NCBI RefSeq assembly: GCF_000092065.1
Contig: NC_009370.1
Coordinates: forward strand, 364,334-428,333
DNA: 64,000 nucleotides
Source: Ostreococcus lucimarinus CCE9901
Taxonomy: Eukaryota > Chlorophyta > Mamiellophyceae > Mamiellales > Bathycoccaceae
Direction of reading: 5' to 3'
This document shows positions 47,006 through 57,231 of this stretch, piece after piece (position 1 is the first letter of the stretch; each line of letters starts with the position of its first letter). The notes under the pieces are model-generated. The model ran no database searches. It saw only the letters and a program-made list of their open reading frames with translations, and was not told where the DNA came from. A program made the position numbers and the translations under genes.

Positions 47006-47154
47006 CGCGCGCGTCCGCGAGTGACGCCGAACGCGAACGCGCGTCGGACATTCGTCGCGGCGACGCGCGAGGTGACGCGCGCGCGCGCGCGCTCAAACTT
47101 TAAATTTTTTCATTCGTATTTCATGTCAACGCGCGTCGCGATGCGGGCGAGAAA

Positions 47155-47780
47155 TCACGCGCTCGCGTCCGCGGACGGCGCGGCGTCCTTGGCGACGCCC
47201 GTGGAACCGAATCCGCCGGCGCCGCGCGCCGTGTCGTCCAAGTCGTCGCATTCGACGACTTCCGGCGTGAGAATTTGTTCGAGGATCAACTGCGCCACGC
47301 GATCGCCCTTCTTCACCTCGAAGTCTTCGTCGCCGTGGTTGAACAAAATCACCCCGACGTTGCCGCGGTAGTCGTAATCCACCACCCCCGCGCCGACGTC
47401 GATGAACTTTTTCCACGCCAAGCCCGATCGCGGGGCGACGCGCGCGTACGTCCCGAGCGGAATCGCGATCGACAGGTCTGTCTTCACCAATTCTTTCCCA
47501 CGCGCCGGCACGACGCAATCGTGCGCGCTGCGACATTCGCGATCGCGTCGTCTCGTCAGTCGCCGAAAATTCAAATTTCCCTCACCCTTCGCGCGCGCGC
47601 GCGTCGGCGTTCCCTTCGTCGCTCGTCCAACGACGCGGGCGGCCTTTCGCCCGCGCGAGACGCGGGAAAAATCGCGCTTTCGCACCTCGCCAGATCGTAT
47701 CCCGCCGCGCCTTCGCTCCCTCGCGTCGGCATCGTCGCGTCGTCGCTCAGTCGCTTCACGCGCAGCGCCGCGGACGCCAT
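47155..47780 (-). CDS. DUT: dUTP pyrophosphatase (dUTPase)
   Basis: Two exons: 47780..47686 and 47527..47155, with a 158-base intron (GTGCG donor, CTGAC at 47559..47555, CAG acceptor). The spliced protein is 155 aa, normal for trimeric dUTPase. Splicing builds motif 1 and its flank (GYDLA joined to [14 protein letters not shown]). Motif 2 APRSGLAWK, motif 3 [18 protein letters not shown], motif 4 RVAQLI and the Gly-rich C-terminal motif 5 [10 protein letters not shown] are all present. It hydrolyses dUTP to dUMP and keeps uracil out of DNA. No transit peptide is seen. It is divergent from COG6 with 202 bases between ATGs. Confidence 0.96.
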
Positions 47781-47982
47781 CGTTCGCGCGCGTTTTCGTT
47801 CGTGCGTCGTCGCGCGCGTCGTCGTCGCGCTTCGGCGTGCGAGGCGCGCGAGGATGCGATGCGTCGCGCGCGTCGTCGCGCGAAGCGGTCGCGTCGCGTC
47901 GAGTCGCGTCGCGCGATGGCGACGCCGATCGGTCGTCGCTCGACCGTCCGCACTCGGTCGCGCGACGCGAGCGACGACGCGG

Positions 47983-50139
47983 ATGACGACGACGACGACG
48001 ACGACGGGGTCCGCGCCCGCGGGGTTCGCGCGACGCGTCAAGCGCGCGCTCGGCGTGCGCCTGAGCGACGTCGTGGGGACGACGACGACGACGCGCGACG
48101 GCGAAGACGACGCGGGCGGCGACGGCGACGAGGGCGATGGCGAGGGCGGGACGACGCGCGCGCGATCGGTGGACCTGGCGACGTGCGCGCGAGCGCTGAG
48201 CGAGATACTGCCGCTCGGCGCGCACGGAGCGACGACGTCGTCGGTGAACCTGCGGGCGACGGTGGAACGGCGCGGGTTGGCGCTCAACGAAAGATTTCTC
48301 GACGAATCCATGCGAGCGCGAACGAAACTGAGTCAAGTGGAGGCGACGTTAGAGGCGTTGGACGGCGCGCGAGAACGCATGCGAACGGCGCTGGAGACTT
48401 CGAAACAAAAGACGTCGTCGCTGTTGAGAGAAACCGCGCGGGCGAAGGAGGAGTTGAGCGTCATCGAATCGAGACGCGAGCTCGTGAACTCGTTCGCCGT
48501 CGATTTTCAGTTGACCAAGGCGCACGTGGACGCGCTGACGACGGTGGAGAACGCGAGCGGGGAGAACACCGAGGGCGCATCCACCGCGGCGACGGCGGCG
48601 CCGACGCTTCCGTCGGTGTTTTTTCAAGCGCTCGAGCGCGTCAAGGTGATTCAAGGCAACTGCGCAAAGTTGGCCAACACCGATCAACAGCGCGCCGGTT
48701 TAGAACTGATGGACGTCATGACGTCGTACATGGAAACGGCGCACGAAAAAATGCGTCGCTGGGTCGTCGCGAAGTGTCGCTTACTCGCCGAAGAAGACGA
48801 TTTCGTCACCGAGGGCGACGAGCGCGCCCTGCGCAAAGCGATGAGCGCGTTGCGCTTACGTCCGACGTTATTCAAGGCTTGCGTGGAAGAGGTGACGCGT
48901 ACGCGTCACAACGCGCTGTTTCGTCGATTCATCACCGCTCTCACGCGCGGTGGCGCGGGGACGAAACCGATAGAAGTGCACGCGCACGACCCGTTGCGGT
49001 ACGCGGGCGACATGTTGAGCTGGGTGCATCAAGCCGTCGCAGGAGAAAAGGAATTTTGCGGTGTGATTTTCACGGACGAAGCGATTGAAGGCGACCAAGA
49101 CGCGTTCGATCCGTCGAAGGAGATGCTGTCGAAAGTTTTCGACGCCATCTGTAGACCTCTAAAGGTTCGAGTTGAGCAGATTCTCGCGAGCGCGAGCGCG
49201 CTGGAGGGCGGCGTGATGACGGCGTACAAGTTGGCAAACTTGTTGCCGTTTTATCGCAATCTACTCGGAGAATTGCTCGAACGCGACGCAACGATCACAA
49301 AAACCGTGAGCGATTTGTGCGAGAGCGCGAAGACGTCGTTCGCGGACGCGGTGGCGCAACACGGCGCTAAATATAGGAAACTTTCGCTCGCGCCGAACGC
49401 GCTCGCGGGCGAAGACGCGTTCTCGCCTCCTGCGGTATTGCGCGAGGGCGTGGCGAGCGCGATCGAGCTTCTCGAATCCGTCGCAACTTCGTCGAGCACG
49501 GCGAGCGGCTCGGACGCCGAAGCGCGCGAACTTTTGGCGTTGGGCGTGAACGGAGTCATCGATCCAATCGTCGGCGCCGTCGAAGCCGCGGCGTCTCGCG
49601 CGACGGAACAAGCGCGAAGCGTCATAGGCTCGAGCGGACCGAAGTGGTCGGGACACGCGTTCGCGCTCAACTGCTTGCACGCCATACGTGAGCCTCTGCG
49701 TTCGCACGCCGTGGCTGCGGCGAAAGTGGACGAACTCTCTCGCGCCATCGCGAAGAGGGTGAGCGACGTCGCCGACGGCGAAGCTGGAACGTTGCTCGCG
49801 TCGTGCGGTCTGAACGACGCGCTCGAATTGGTGGTTTTGTATCAAGAGCAACACGGCGCGGGTGACTCCGTCATGGCGAAAGATCCCGCGTTGCAGATTG
49901 ACAAGCTCGCCTCGGCGCTCTCGACGCTCGTCGATTCGGCGGGAACGAACGCTCCGGAGTTTAACGAGATTCAAGCTCCTTCGATGCGAGGCGACGTCGT
50001 TTCGCGATACAACGACAAGTTGATCGAAGCGTACACGCGAGTGTACGCCGCGATTTTGAACCCGTCTTCAGGATACGGCTCGGACGCGCGTTCAAAGGTT
50101 CGCCACGGCCCCGCCGCGTTGAGCACCGTACTCGGTTAA
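47983..50139 (+). CDS. COG6: COG6, conserved oligomeric Golgi complex subunit 6
   Basis: 718 aa from the ATG at 47983 ([14 protein letters not shown]). The frame is open back to 47275, but that part is antisense to dUTPase. The N-terminal helical region matches COG6: [30 protein letters not shown] and [24 protein letters not shown]. Further family blocks are [14 protein letters not shown] and the C-terminal helical region. Family knowledge: COG6 is in lobe B of the complex that tethers vesicles recycling within the Golgi. It converges with the unknown gene at 50249, with about 110 bases between stops. Confidence 0.9.
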   Translation: MTTTTTTTGSAPAGFARRVKRALGVRLSDVVGTTTTTRDGEDDAGGDGDEGDGEGGTTRARSVDLATCARALSEILPLGAHGATTSSVNLRATVERRGLALNERFLDESMRARTKLSQVEATLEALDGARERMRTALETSKQKTSSLLRETARAKEELSVIESRRELVNSFAVDFQLTKAHVDALTTVENASGENTEGASTAATAAPTLPSVFFQALERVKVIQGNCAKLANTDQQRAGLELMDVMTSYMETAHEKMRRWVVAKCRLLAEEDDFVTEGDERALRKAMSALRLRPTLFKACVEEVTRTRHNALFRRFITALTRGGAGTKPIEVHAHDPLRYAGDMLSWVHQAVAGEKEFCGVIFTDEAIEGDQDAFDPSKEMLSKVFDAICRPLKVRVEQILASASALEGGVMTAYKLANLLPFYRNLLGELLERDATITKTVSDLCESAKTSFADAVAQHGAKYRKLSLAPNALAGEDAFSPPAVLREGVASAIELLESVATSSSTASGSDAEARELLALGVNGVIDPIVGAVEAAASRATEQARSVIGSSGPKWSGHAFALNCLHAIREPLRSHAVAAAKVDELSRAIAKRVSDVADGEAGTLLASCGLNDALELVVLYQEQHGAGDSVMAKDPALQIDKLASALSTLVDSAGTNAPEFNEIQAPSMRGDVVSRYNDKLIEAYTRVYAAILNPSSGYGSDARSKVRHGPAALSTVLG

Positions 50140-50248
50140 ATGCGTGCGAAACGGGAGAGCGGCGACAAGCATCGCGTGCGTTCGTTTCTTCAATTCTTAG
50201 TACTGTATAATACATCGCTATCGACCTCATCTCACTCTCGCCCGACGA

Positions 50249-51721
50249 TCACCTCGGTCCTCCGCGTTCCGCGTCCTCGTCAAACGTCGCGGGGATCAAG
50301 TCTTCTTGAAACGCGCCGCGAAAATTGCCGCTCAAAAACTCACTGAACCAATTTCTCGAAGCACCGGTGCGCGTTCGGCTCGATGTGCCGAATTCACCTT
50401 CGAATCCATCTCGAAACGCTTCGCTGAAAGCGTCTTCGGCGCCGTCGCTCGGCCAACTTTGCTCATCTTCAACCTCGAAAAAGTCATCGGCGCGCGCCGA
50501 AGCGTTCGACGACGACGCACTTGTCGTCCCCAGCCACTCGTCAAACGATACGTCCGCTGAGTAAGGTTTCTCCTGGACTTTTGCCGTCGTCGCTGTCGTC
50601 GTCGTCGAATCCACGTCCTTCGTCAAGGCATCAACATCGATGATTCGCACGAGACCCCCGCCCTCGTCCTCCGCAGACGGCGGGCGGTTCGACGCGCGCG
50701 TTTGCGAGAAGTCGACCTCGGCGACGTCGTCTTCGAAATCAAAGTCACCAGCGTTGAGATTGAATGCTTTTTTGAACTCATCCAACGCTTCGTCGCCCCA
50801 CTGGCGAACTTCGACGGTGACATCTTGCGCCGCGCGAAACGCCTCCTTCGCCTTTAAACGATCTCCAAACGCCTCACTAAAAACTTCCGCACCGCGCTCG
50901 AACGCCTTGGCGTCGAATGCGTCGAACGCGCCGTCGCCATAGATGTCTTCGTACTCAAAATCCGCCGATCGTCGTTTCCGCTCGCGCGCCGCCGCGCGCC
51001 GTCGCTCGTCGAAATCTTCTCGCCGCCGACGCCCTCGCGGCGTCGAATCCGTGGCGTACTCGTACATTCCAGCCGCTCGACCCTTCGCGTCGGCTCCGTC
51101 GTCGTTCCCTAGAGCCACGGCCAAGCACAGCACAGCACCGATGACGACAACGCCGTAAATCAATCGACTCGCCGACAACAGCGCGAAGGCACCCCATCCG
51201 CACGCCACGATGAAACGTATGACGTACATCGGCACCGAGCGCGGCAGTAACACATCCAGCGCGCGCGTGAACGCCTCGCTCACGTTCGTCAGCGCCACAT
51301 ACGCGAGTTTCAGTATGTTTGCGCTCATCTCAAAACCTGACCCACGATCGCGCGCGTCTCTCGTCCTCGACGGCTCGTATTCGTCGCGTTCGTCGAACTC
51401 GTCGCCGCCGCGTCTCCCTCGCGCGCGTCCCGAAAAGTCAAAGTCACCTCGCTCGCGTCCTTCGCCGAATCGTCCGCGCGGTGCGCGCTCGAACACGTCG
51501 AAGTCGCCTTCGTCCCACGACGCGTACGAACTGCTCGTCCCCGTCGACGACGACGCTCTCGCGCGCGCGTTCTCTTTCCGAATGGGCGCGCGCGTTGACA
51601 ACGGGCGCATGACGACGACGCGGGTCGTCGCTCGCGCGACGCCGCGCGCGACGCCGCGCGCGGGCGCGCGCGCGCGGTGTCGCGACGCCGATAACATCGT
51701 CGTCGCGCGCGCGGTCGACAT
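50249..51721 (-). CDS. Unknown protein with two adjacent hydrophobic helices, probably plastid
   Basis: 490 aa from the ATG at 51721. The frame is open to 51889, which overlaps the divergent MPP6 gene. The Arg/Ala/Ser N-terminus (MSTARATTMLSASRHRARAP) looks like a transit peptide. An Asp/Arg/Phe-rich segment precedes two membrane-like helices (MYVIRFIVACGWGAFALLSA and VVVIGAVLCLAVALG). The second half is strongly acidic with repeated Phe-Asp-Glu words (DGAFDAFDAKAFERGAEVFSEAF, shown only in part by AFDAFDAKAF). I do not recognise a family. Placement in a plastid membrane is inferred. Confidence 0.62.
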   Translation of the reverse strand: MSTARATTMLSASRHRARAPARGVARGVARATTRVVVMRPLSTRAPIRKENARARASSSTGTSSSYASWDEGDFDVFERAPRGRFGEGRERGDFDFSGRARGRRGGDEFDERDEYEPSRTRDARDRGSGFEMSANILKLAYVALTNVSEAFTRALDVLLPRSVPMYVIRFIVACGWGAFALLSASRLIYGVVVIGAVLCLAVALGNDDGADAKGRAAGMYEYATDSTPRGRRRREDFDERRRAAARERKRRSADFEYEDIYGDGAFDAFDAKAFERGAEVFSEAFGDRLKAKEAFRAAQDVTVEVRQWGDEALDEFKKAFNLNAGDFDFEDDVAEVDFSQTRASNRPPSAEDEGGGLVRIIDVDALTKDVDSTTTTATTAKVQEKPYSADVSFDEWLGTTSASSSNASARADDFFEVEDEQSWPSDGAEDAFSEAFRDGFEGEFGTSSRTRTGASRNWFSEFLSGNFRGAFQEDLIPATFDEDAERGGPR

Positions 51722-51865
51722 GACGCGACACGCGTCGCAGAGTCGCGTCGGCTCGGCGCGCGTCGCAGAGTCGGCGCGGACGACGTCGCCAGACGACGGC
51801 GCGCGACGCGACGATCGCGAGGAGCCGTGGAATCGAGACCGCGTCCATCGCGCGCGTCGACGGTG

Positions 51866-52510
51866 ATGTCCGAACGCGTCGACGCGCACGCGCGCGCGAC
51901 GACGACGACGGGCGGCGCGGACGCGAGCGGCGGCGGCTTTTCGAAGAAGATTCTCGGGTTAAAGGTGCGCGCGACGCGACGAGACGGGACTCGGGGAACG
52001 GCGAACGCGTCGAAGACTCGCGCCGACGCGTTGACTGACGGCGCGGGCGACGTCGGGGCGTAGTTTATGCAAAGAGCGAAGGAGAAGGAACGACGCGAGG
52101 ACGACGCGAGCGCGAGCGCGGCGCTGATACCGGCGAATAAAAACGCGGTGGACGATCGACCGGAACCGGCGATATTCGCCAAGAATAGAGCGTTGATTAA
52201 TTTGCCGAAAATTCGCAAGAAGGAGGACGCCGCGGCGGAGGTGCCGTTCAACGGTTTAGGGCGCATTTCGTTTGGCGGCGCAAATCCAGAGGTGGAACTC
52301 GCGCACGAGAAGTTGAAGGAGCAACGAAGACAGTTGAAGGCGTTGAAACAGGCGCGCGCGAGTAACGATGCAGATGTGGCGGATGATGAGATGGCTGCGG
52401 CGGCGTTCGCGGCGAAGAAATCGAAAAAGAAGCGAACGGCGGGGAGCGATTTTGGCTTCGTCAAGCCGCCCGCGCTCGATTCGAAAAAGCAAAAGAAAGG
52501 ACAACATTAG
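51866..52510 (+). CDS. MPP6: MPP6 homologue (M-phase phosphoprotein 6, nuclear exosome cofactor)
   Basis: Two exons: 51866..51964 (33 codons) and 52064..52510. The 99-base intron begins GTGCG, has CTGAC at 52035-52039 and ends TAG. The spliced protein is 181 aa. Splicing creates KKILGLKFMQRAKEKER, which lines up with the conserved KFMQR motif of MPP6. The second family signature GRISFGGANPEVE (GRMSF..NPEVE in animals) follows, and the tail is Lys-rich. Family knowledge: MPP6 binds RNA and Rrp6 and tethers Mtr4 to the nuclear exosome for rRNA processing. Without the intron the conserved motif would be split, so the splice is well supported. Confidence 0.88.
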
Positions 52511-52599
52511 CGACGCGCAGTCAGTCTTGTAGCAAGAGATCCATTCATATTTGAACTCAATTTCATTCGTTCGTTTACAACACAAAGACGTCGCCGCTG

Positions 52600-54309
52600 T
52601 TAATCAAACATGCGAGAGTCGGAGGGCGGTTGGAGCTGCACGATGCTCGGCATTTCGGTGCCAAAGTACCTGTCGCCGAACTCACCGACGCCAGGAAGAA
52701 CCTTGTTATCATCGCTCAATCCTGCATCGACCTCTGACGTGATGACCTTCATGCGCGGGTATCTCGTGCACAGGTGGTGCACGCCTTGAGTGGACGCGAT
52801 GACGGTGAGGAAGAGAATTTTCTCCTCTTGCACGCCGCGCTCGAGGAGCAAATCGATCGCCGATTGTGCGCTCACGCCCGTGGCTAAAATAGGGTCCAGC
52901 AACAGCACATAGCGATCGGCGATGTCGTGCGGAAGTTTTTCGTAATGGATTCGCGAGTTGTACATCACCGGAGAAGACAAGTCACCCGAGGCGCTCGCTT
53001 GGCGCGCTATCATCCCATCCTTGTCGCGACGCTCGATGAGCAATTTCCCAATTTTGATCCCTTTGCAACACGCGCGCAAAGCATTCTCCATAGCCTCTCC
53101 CGATCGAATGATGGAAACCCCGCAAAGCTTGCTGCAAAACGTGACGCCCTTGTACTGGTCGCCCGTCGGCGTGAGGACGACTTGCTCGCTAAACGGCAAG
53201 TGTCCCAACCCATGTTCGACGACGAGACGAATGATGCGGTCGCTGTAAAAGACGAAATCGCTTCTATTTACCCGGCGATCGCGTATGATGGTGTGCATGC
53301 CTCTGATTTGGAACTGCGGCGGCAAAACCACCAAGTTGCGATAAATGCGCCGCAAATCATTTTGGCCGAGCTTTGTTCGAATGTGCTGGACGATGAGATC
53401 GATGGCCACCGTGTTCTCTCCTTGCGCCCACGGAATGATGACATCGGCATATTTCTTGCTCGGCGACACAAAGGTGTCGAACATCGGCTTCACGAACGTC
53501 GTGTATTGTGTGATGACGCCATCGACGCTTCGTCCTCTATCCACGGTGTCTCGCTTCAACCGCCTCGCCAATCTCAAATCATCGTCCGTGTCCACGAACA
53601 CTTTCATGTGGCACATCGCTCGAATCTCTTCCATCGCCAACACTAGAATGCCCTCGATGATGATCACATCGCCGCTCTCGATGTGAATCTTTTCGTCGCT
53701 TCGCGAGTGCGTCACGAAGTCGTACACCGGAATGTCCACCGACTGTCGAAGCATCAACTTTTGCAGCACTTCCACCAAGTACTTCGTGTCGATCGCATCT
53801 GGGTGATCGAAATTATACGCCCCCACATTTTCGTGCTCGTACGCCGTGAGCGGGCGATAAAACGAATCCTGCGCTATCAACACCACGCGTTGCTCTTGCA
53901 AGTTTTGCATGATGAGATCACACACCGTCGTCTTCCCACTCGCCGTCCCACCGGCGACGCCGATCAGAAACGGTTCGCGATTACCGCCGCATCGACTGAC
54001 GCGTTCATCGAACTCGGTGACGTACTTGCCATTCGTTCCCCGTCTCGCCTTGCCAGCGCTGCAGTTGTTTTCGAGCATCTTCGTGAAATACTTGGTCGGG
54101 CTCCCGACCTCGGGCGAGTGTTCGAAGTGCGCGGGTGAGTGCGCACCGTTCCCGCCGTTCGGGTTCAGCTTGCTCACCGCCGCGTGAGGCGGCGAGGACG
54201 GCTCGGGGAGACGCGTCGGAGGAAGATTTTGATTTCGAGTCGACACGTTATCGTCGCTCGCGATCACGAGCCGGTCGAGAGCGCCGGAGACGGCGCCGGT
54301 GGAAGGCAT
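52600..54309 (-). CDS. UKL: Bifunctional uridine kinase - uracil phosphoribosyltransferase
   Basis: 569 aa from the ATG at 54309 (MPSTGAVSGALD). The frame is open to 54717, but the extra sequence is non-conserved. The kinase half has P-loop GVAGGTASGKTT at 118-129, QDSFYRPL, YNFDHPDA and the lid region RRLKRDTVDRGRSVDGVI. The phosphoribosyltransferase half has RGMHTIIRDRRVNRSDF, YKGVTFCSKLCGVSIIRSGE and the PRPP loop DPILATGVSA near residue 470. It ends with the UPRT signature VGEFGDRYFGTE. It fits plant UKL pyrimidine-salvage proteins. In plants the UPRT activity of this fusion type is debated, and some members act mainly as kinases. Confidence 0.93.
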   Translation of the reverse strand: MPSTGAVSGALDRLVIASDDNVSTRNQNLPPTRLPEPSSPPHAAVSKLNPNGGNGAHSPAHFEHSPEVGSPTKYFTKMLENNCSAGKARRGTNGKYVTEFDERVSRCGGNREPFLIGVAGGTASGKTTVCDLIMQNLQEQRVVLIAQDSFYRPLTAYEHENVGAYNFDHPDAIDTKYLVEVLQKLMLRQSVDIPVYDFVTHSRSDEKIHIESGDVIIIEGILVLAMEEIRAMCHMKVFVDTDDDLRLARRLKRDTVDRGRSVDGVITQYTTFVKPMFDTFVSPSKKYADVIIPWAQGENTVAIDLIVQHIRTKLGQNDLRRIYRNLVVLPPQFQIRGMHTIIRDRRVNRSDFVFYSDRIIRLVVEHGLGHLPFSEQVVLTPTGDQYKGVTFCSKLCGVSIIRSGEAMENALRACCKGIKIGKLLIERRDKDGMIARQASASGDLSSPVMYNSRIHYEKLPHDIADRYVLLLDPILATGVSAQSAIDLLLERGVQEEKILFLTVIASTQGVHHLCTRYPRMKVITSEVDAGLSDDNKVLPGVGEFGDRYFGTEMPSIVQLQPPSDSRMFD

Positions 54310-54523
54310 CCGTGCGCTCACGGCTTCCGTTCGCGCGCGCGGGCGGCGTGTGAGTCGGGCGTCGGTAACGGCGTTGGTGACGGCGCGTTCGAGAGGCGAG
54401 CTCTGCGGTGTCGCTTCGCGTTCGCGCGTTCGGAAAACTAAAACTACCTGACTACGTGCTACCTCGCTAACGCGCCCGCCGCGGCGCCGCCTATGTGTTA
54501 TGTGATATCGCGTCGCGCGTCCG

Positions 54524-55501
54524 TTAATCGAATTCAATCTTCGCAGCGACTGGAAGATGGTCGCTCGGGTGTCCGGTGTTCGGCAAGCCTTCGCCGAGAG
54601 TGTCTCGCGCGGGCTGTTCATCCACGGCGACGACACGAACACCGGATGACAGAAACACATAATCAATGCACGCAGTGAAACTCGGCGTGACGTTCGTGAA
54701 CTGTGGTTCTCGTCCATTCGAGACAGACGTGAAAGCCGCGTTCATCGCGCCGTACACGTCGCTTTGCGGATCCGAGTTGAAATCGCCGCCGATGATGACG
54801 TGCACGGGACGCCCTTCGGCTCGAATTAGCGCCTCGTCGCGAAACTTGACGCACTCGGCGATCAACATTTTCGCCTGCGCGAGCTTTACGTCGGCACATT
54901 CCGGATCCCAGTACAGGTGAGTCGACGCGAAGACGACGAGCGCGCCGTCTTTGATTCGCCGAAGCAGCGTTAAATTCCCCACGCAGTCTCGCAAGTACCG
55001 TCGACGCGCCTCGTTTTCGTTCGTTTCGTCGTTCGCATCGTCTCGGCCGTACAAATCGTAGCCGATATCGTTGTATTCCAAATTCCGCGAATCTTCCAAA
55101 GCGAACGTCGACGCGCGCCACGCCACGCAGCTTCCATCCTTTTTCGCGTTACTCTTCTTCGTCCGCTGCACGTACCGCGACTCGTACCCGTGTTCGCGCA
55201 ACCAAGACTTCCATCGCGCGTCGTTCTCTTCGCTCGGCTCGTACCCATCGAGCTCTTGAAGCGCCATTAAGTCGGCGTCGAGCGCGAGTAGTTTTTTCTG
55301 TACATTCGCGCGGCGCGCTTTCGACTTCATCAGCGCGCGCGGCGTCCACGGAAACCACGCGCTCTTGGCGTATACTTGCGCGAGGATGTTGTATGTGACG
55401 ACTCGAACGCTCGTCGCCGCGGCGGCGTTTTGCGCCATTTTTGTCGCGCACGCGCGCGCGCCTTCAAGTGTCGTTGGTGCTGTTTCGCGCTTCGCTCGCA
55501 A
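54524..55501 (-). CDS. CCR4/Angel-like endonuclease-exonuclease-phosphatase family enzyme
   Basis: 325 aa from the first ATG, or 304 from the ATG at 55438 (MAQNAAAATSVRVV), which begins directly at the fold. EEP motifs are visible: VVTYNILAQVYAKS, the metal-binding Glu in LMALQELDGYEP, FASTHLYWDP, GGDFNSDPQS and the terminal His in HPSDHLPVAAKI. VTYNILA and CIDYVF match the CCR4/Nocturnin/Angel branch. No leucine-rich repeat is present. The likely substrate is a 3'-poly(A) RNA or a 2',5'-linked oligonucleotide, undecided. It lies in tandem with the glycosyltransferase-like gene upstream (49 bases). Confidence 0.88.
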   Translation of the reverse strand: MRAKRETAPTTLEGARACATKMAQNAAAATSVRVVTYNILAQVYAKSAWFPWTPRALMKSKARRANVQKKLLALDADLMALQELDGYEPSEENDARWKSWLREHGYESRYVQRTKKSNAKKDGSCVAWRASTFALEDSRNLEYNDIGYDLYGRDDANDETNENEARRRYLRDCVGNLTLLRRIKDGALVVFASTHLYWDPECADVKLAQAKMLIAECVKFRDEALIRAEGRPVHVIIGGDFNSDPQSDVYGAMNAAFTSVSNGREPQFTNVTPSFTACIDYVFLSSGVRVVAVDEQPARDTLGEGLPNTGHPSDHLPVAAKIEFD

Positions 55502-55550
55502 TCATTCACTATTGTTTACAATGCTACTGTACCGTGTAGGCGATCTATCG

Positions 55551-57083
55551 TTATCGCACGCACTTCTCTTCGAATAATTCCTGCACTCGGTGCTGCAACG
55601 CGCGGTCGATGTCCAACTTTGCTTGCGTCGTGATGGATGGGTGCACGAGCCACGCCGAGTCTACGTTTTGTAAGACGTAGTGGTCGATGATGGTGTCGTC
55701 CGTTCCAGTGAACAACACGGAGATCAACTCATCGTACGCTGTGTTATGCAGCAAATACATGTCGCTCGACCTCAAATCGCACCCACCGGCGTTTAGGCGA
55801 CACAGTTGCCCCTCGGCGCGCGTGTTGACGCAGTGACACTGCGTCGGGCACACCAAATCGTCGCGAGTGGCTGTGGTGACTTCCACCATCCCACCAGTCG
55901 ATGACTTTTTAATCTCAAACTTTTCAAATAAGTGCGGCCGCACCGACGGACGAATCAATTTCCACGCCGGCGGTCCTCCGCCACCCGAGCCGAGCTTCAC
56001 GCGCCCCAAACTCGCCGACTCGCCTTCGAATTCGCCGCCGATGAGCGTCAAGAGGTCAGCTTCGGTCTCGGAATGTACCTCGACGTCGGCGTTGACTACA
56101 GCATCCTCCTCCATGACGGTAATATGCTCAAATCCGTTTTCCTTCGCGTGCTTCGCGATCATCCCGTGCGACATGGACACGCGGGTGTAATGAGATTTGT
56201 ACCAAACGCCCGTCGACGCAGCCGTGCACCTGTCCAGCACCTTGCCGCTCACGCATGTCGCCTTGCCTTCAAATTCTTTCGGCACGCGAATCGTGGTGTT
56301 TACGGACGCGCAATTCTGCGTCGTCAATATATAAATTTGATCCGTGGCGGCGATGACGCGATTGATAGGGGTGTCATTCGATGCTTCCGCGATCGCGGGG
56401 GTGAACGCCACTTCGCACAGCATGTCTGAGAGCGAGCTCAGATGTATGTGTCGTCTCGCGCGCGCCTGTGGCGTCTCACCAGCAAACATCAGTGCGGCCA
56501 CGCACGCACACGCACACATGACCATCGTTATTGCGCTCCATCTCGCGCGTTTCAGTGGCTGAACCCATCGCCGAGACTCGCGCCCCAGCGTTTCGCTTGG
56601 CGCGGCTTCGGCGCCTCCTCGCGCCTCCTCGCGCCGCGACGTGGTCGCGAACGACGTCGCGGCGACGTATCGCTCGCCACCAGCGAACAAAGAAGCCACG
56701 CTCATCGCTCGTTCGCCCTCTGTGGTTCGTTTCGTCGTCCCGAGCAGCGACTCGGTCTCGTCCAACTCTCGAGCCAACGCTTCGAGCATCTCTTGCCTGG
56801 ACACGTCCACCTTACCAGTCGGCGTCGGACGGCGAACAATCGCCGCGGACGCCTCGCGCGCGCTCTCACGCTCGTGTTCTTTCGTTTCTCTCGCCCGCAC
56901 GTCGCTCACATCGCGCGAGTTCACGATCGACGCCTCCGCGAACGCGGTAACACCATCGGACGTCGTCGCGACGGCGTCGCGCGCACTTTCGAGCGTCGCC
57001 TCGAGCGCGCGTGCGCGGGACGTGCCGGCGTCAACATCGCGCGCTTTCGCGTTCGCGATCGCGTTCGCGTTCGCGCGTGACAT
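55551..57083 (-). CDS. Type II membrane protein with glycosyltransferase-like luminal domain
   Basis: 510 aa. A 180-residue hydrophilic N-terminus precedes one hydrophobic segment at about residues 182-201 (WSAITMVMCACACVAALMF). A Cys-containing domain follows. This topology fits Golgi glycosyltransferases. YKSHYTRVSMSHGMIAKHA followed by HITVMEEDA (acidic motif at 324-327) recalls the LPS-type GT25 pattern of a walking helix then an E-D-D/E-D-A metal site. The region VCPTQCHCVNTRAEGQLC suggests disulfides. The N-terminus is unusually long for such enzymes. The family call is tentative. Confidence 0.55.
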   Translation of the reverse strand: MSRANANAIANAKARDVDAGTSRARALEATLESARDAVATTSDGVTAFAEASIVNSRDVSDVRARETKEHERESAREASAAIVRRPTPTGKVDVSRQEMLEALARELDETESLLGTTKRTTEGERAMSVASLFAGGERYVAATSFATTSRREEARGGAEAAPSETLGRESRRWVQPLKRARWSAITMVMCACACVAALMFAGETPQARARRHIHLSSLSDMLCEVAFTPAIAEASNDTPINRVIAATDQIYILTTQNCASVNTTIRVPKEFEGKATCVSGKVLDRCTAASTGVWYKSHYTRVSMSHGMIAKHAKENGFEHITVMEEDAVVNADVEVHSETEADLLTLIGGEFEGESASLGRVKLGSGGGGPPAWKLIRPSVRPHLFEKFEIKKSSTGGMVEVTTATRDDLVCPTQCHCVNTRAEGQLCRLNAGGCDLRSSDMYLLHNTAYDELISVLFTGTDDTIIDHYVLQNVDSAWLVHPSITTQAKLDIDRALQHRVQELFEEKCVR

Positions 57084-57231
57084 CGAGAGCCGTCGACGCG
57101 GTCTGCCGAATCTGGGTGTTCACTGCGCCGAATCACGGTGTTCACTGCCCTGCGGGTGTTCGCGCCTAGGGTTGGGGCGCGTCTTGAGCGGTGCGTACGC
57201 ATAGTTACATGTGTAAAGAATTCATAAATGA

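Noticed and set aside
47275-47982. 236-residue N-terminal extension of the COG6 frame
   Set aside because: It runs antisense through both dUTPase exons and lacks COG6 similarity; the ATG at 47983 precedes the conserved part.
54310-54717. N-terminal extension of the uridine kinase-UPRT frame
   Set aside because: Non-conserved and probably 5' UTR; the extension contains no targeting-like organisation convincing enough to keep.
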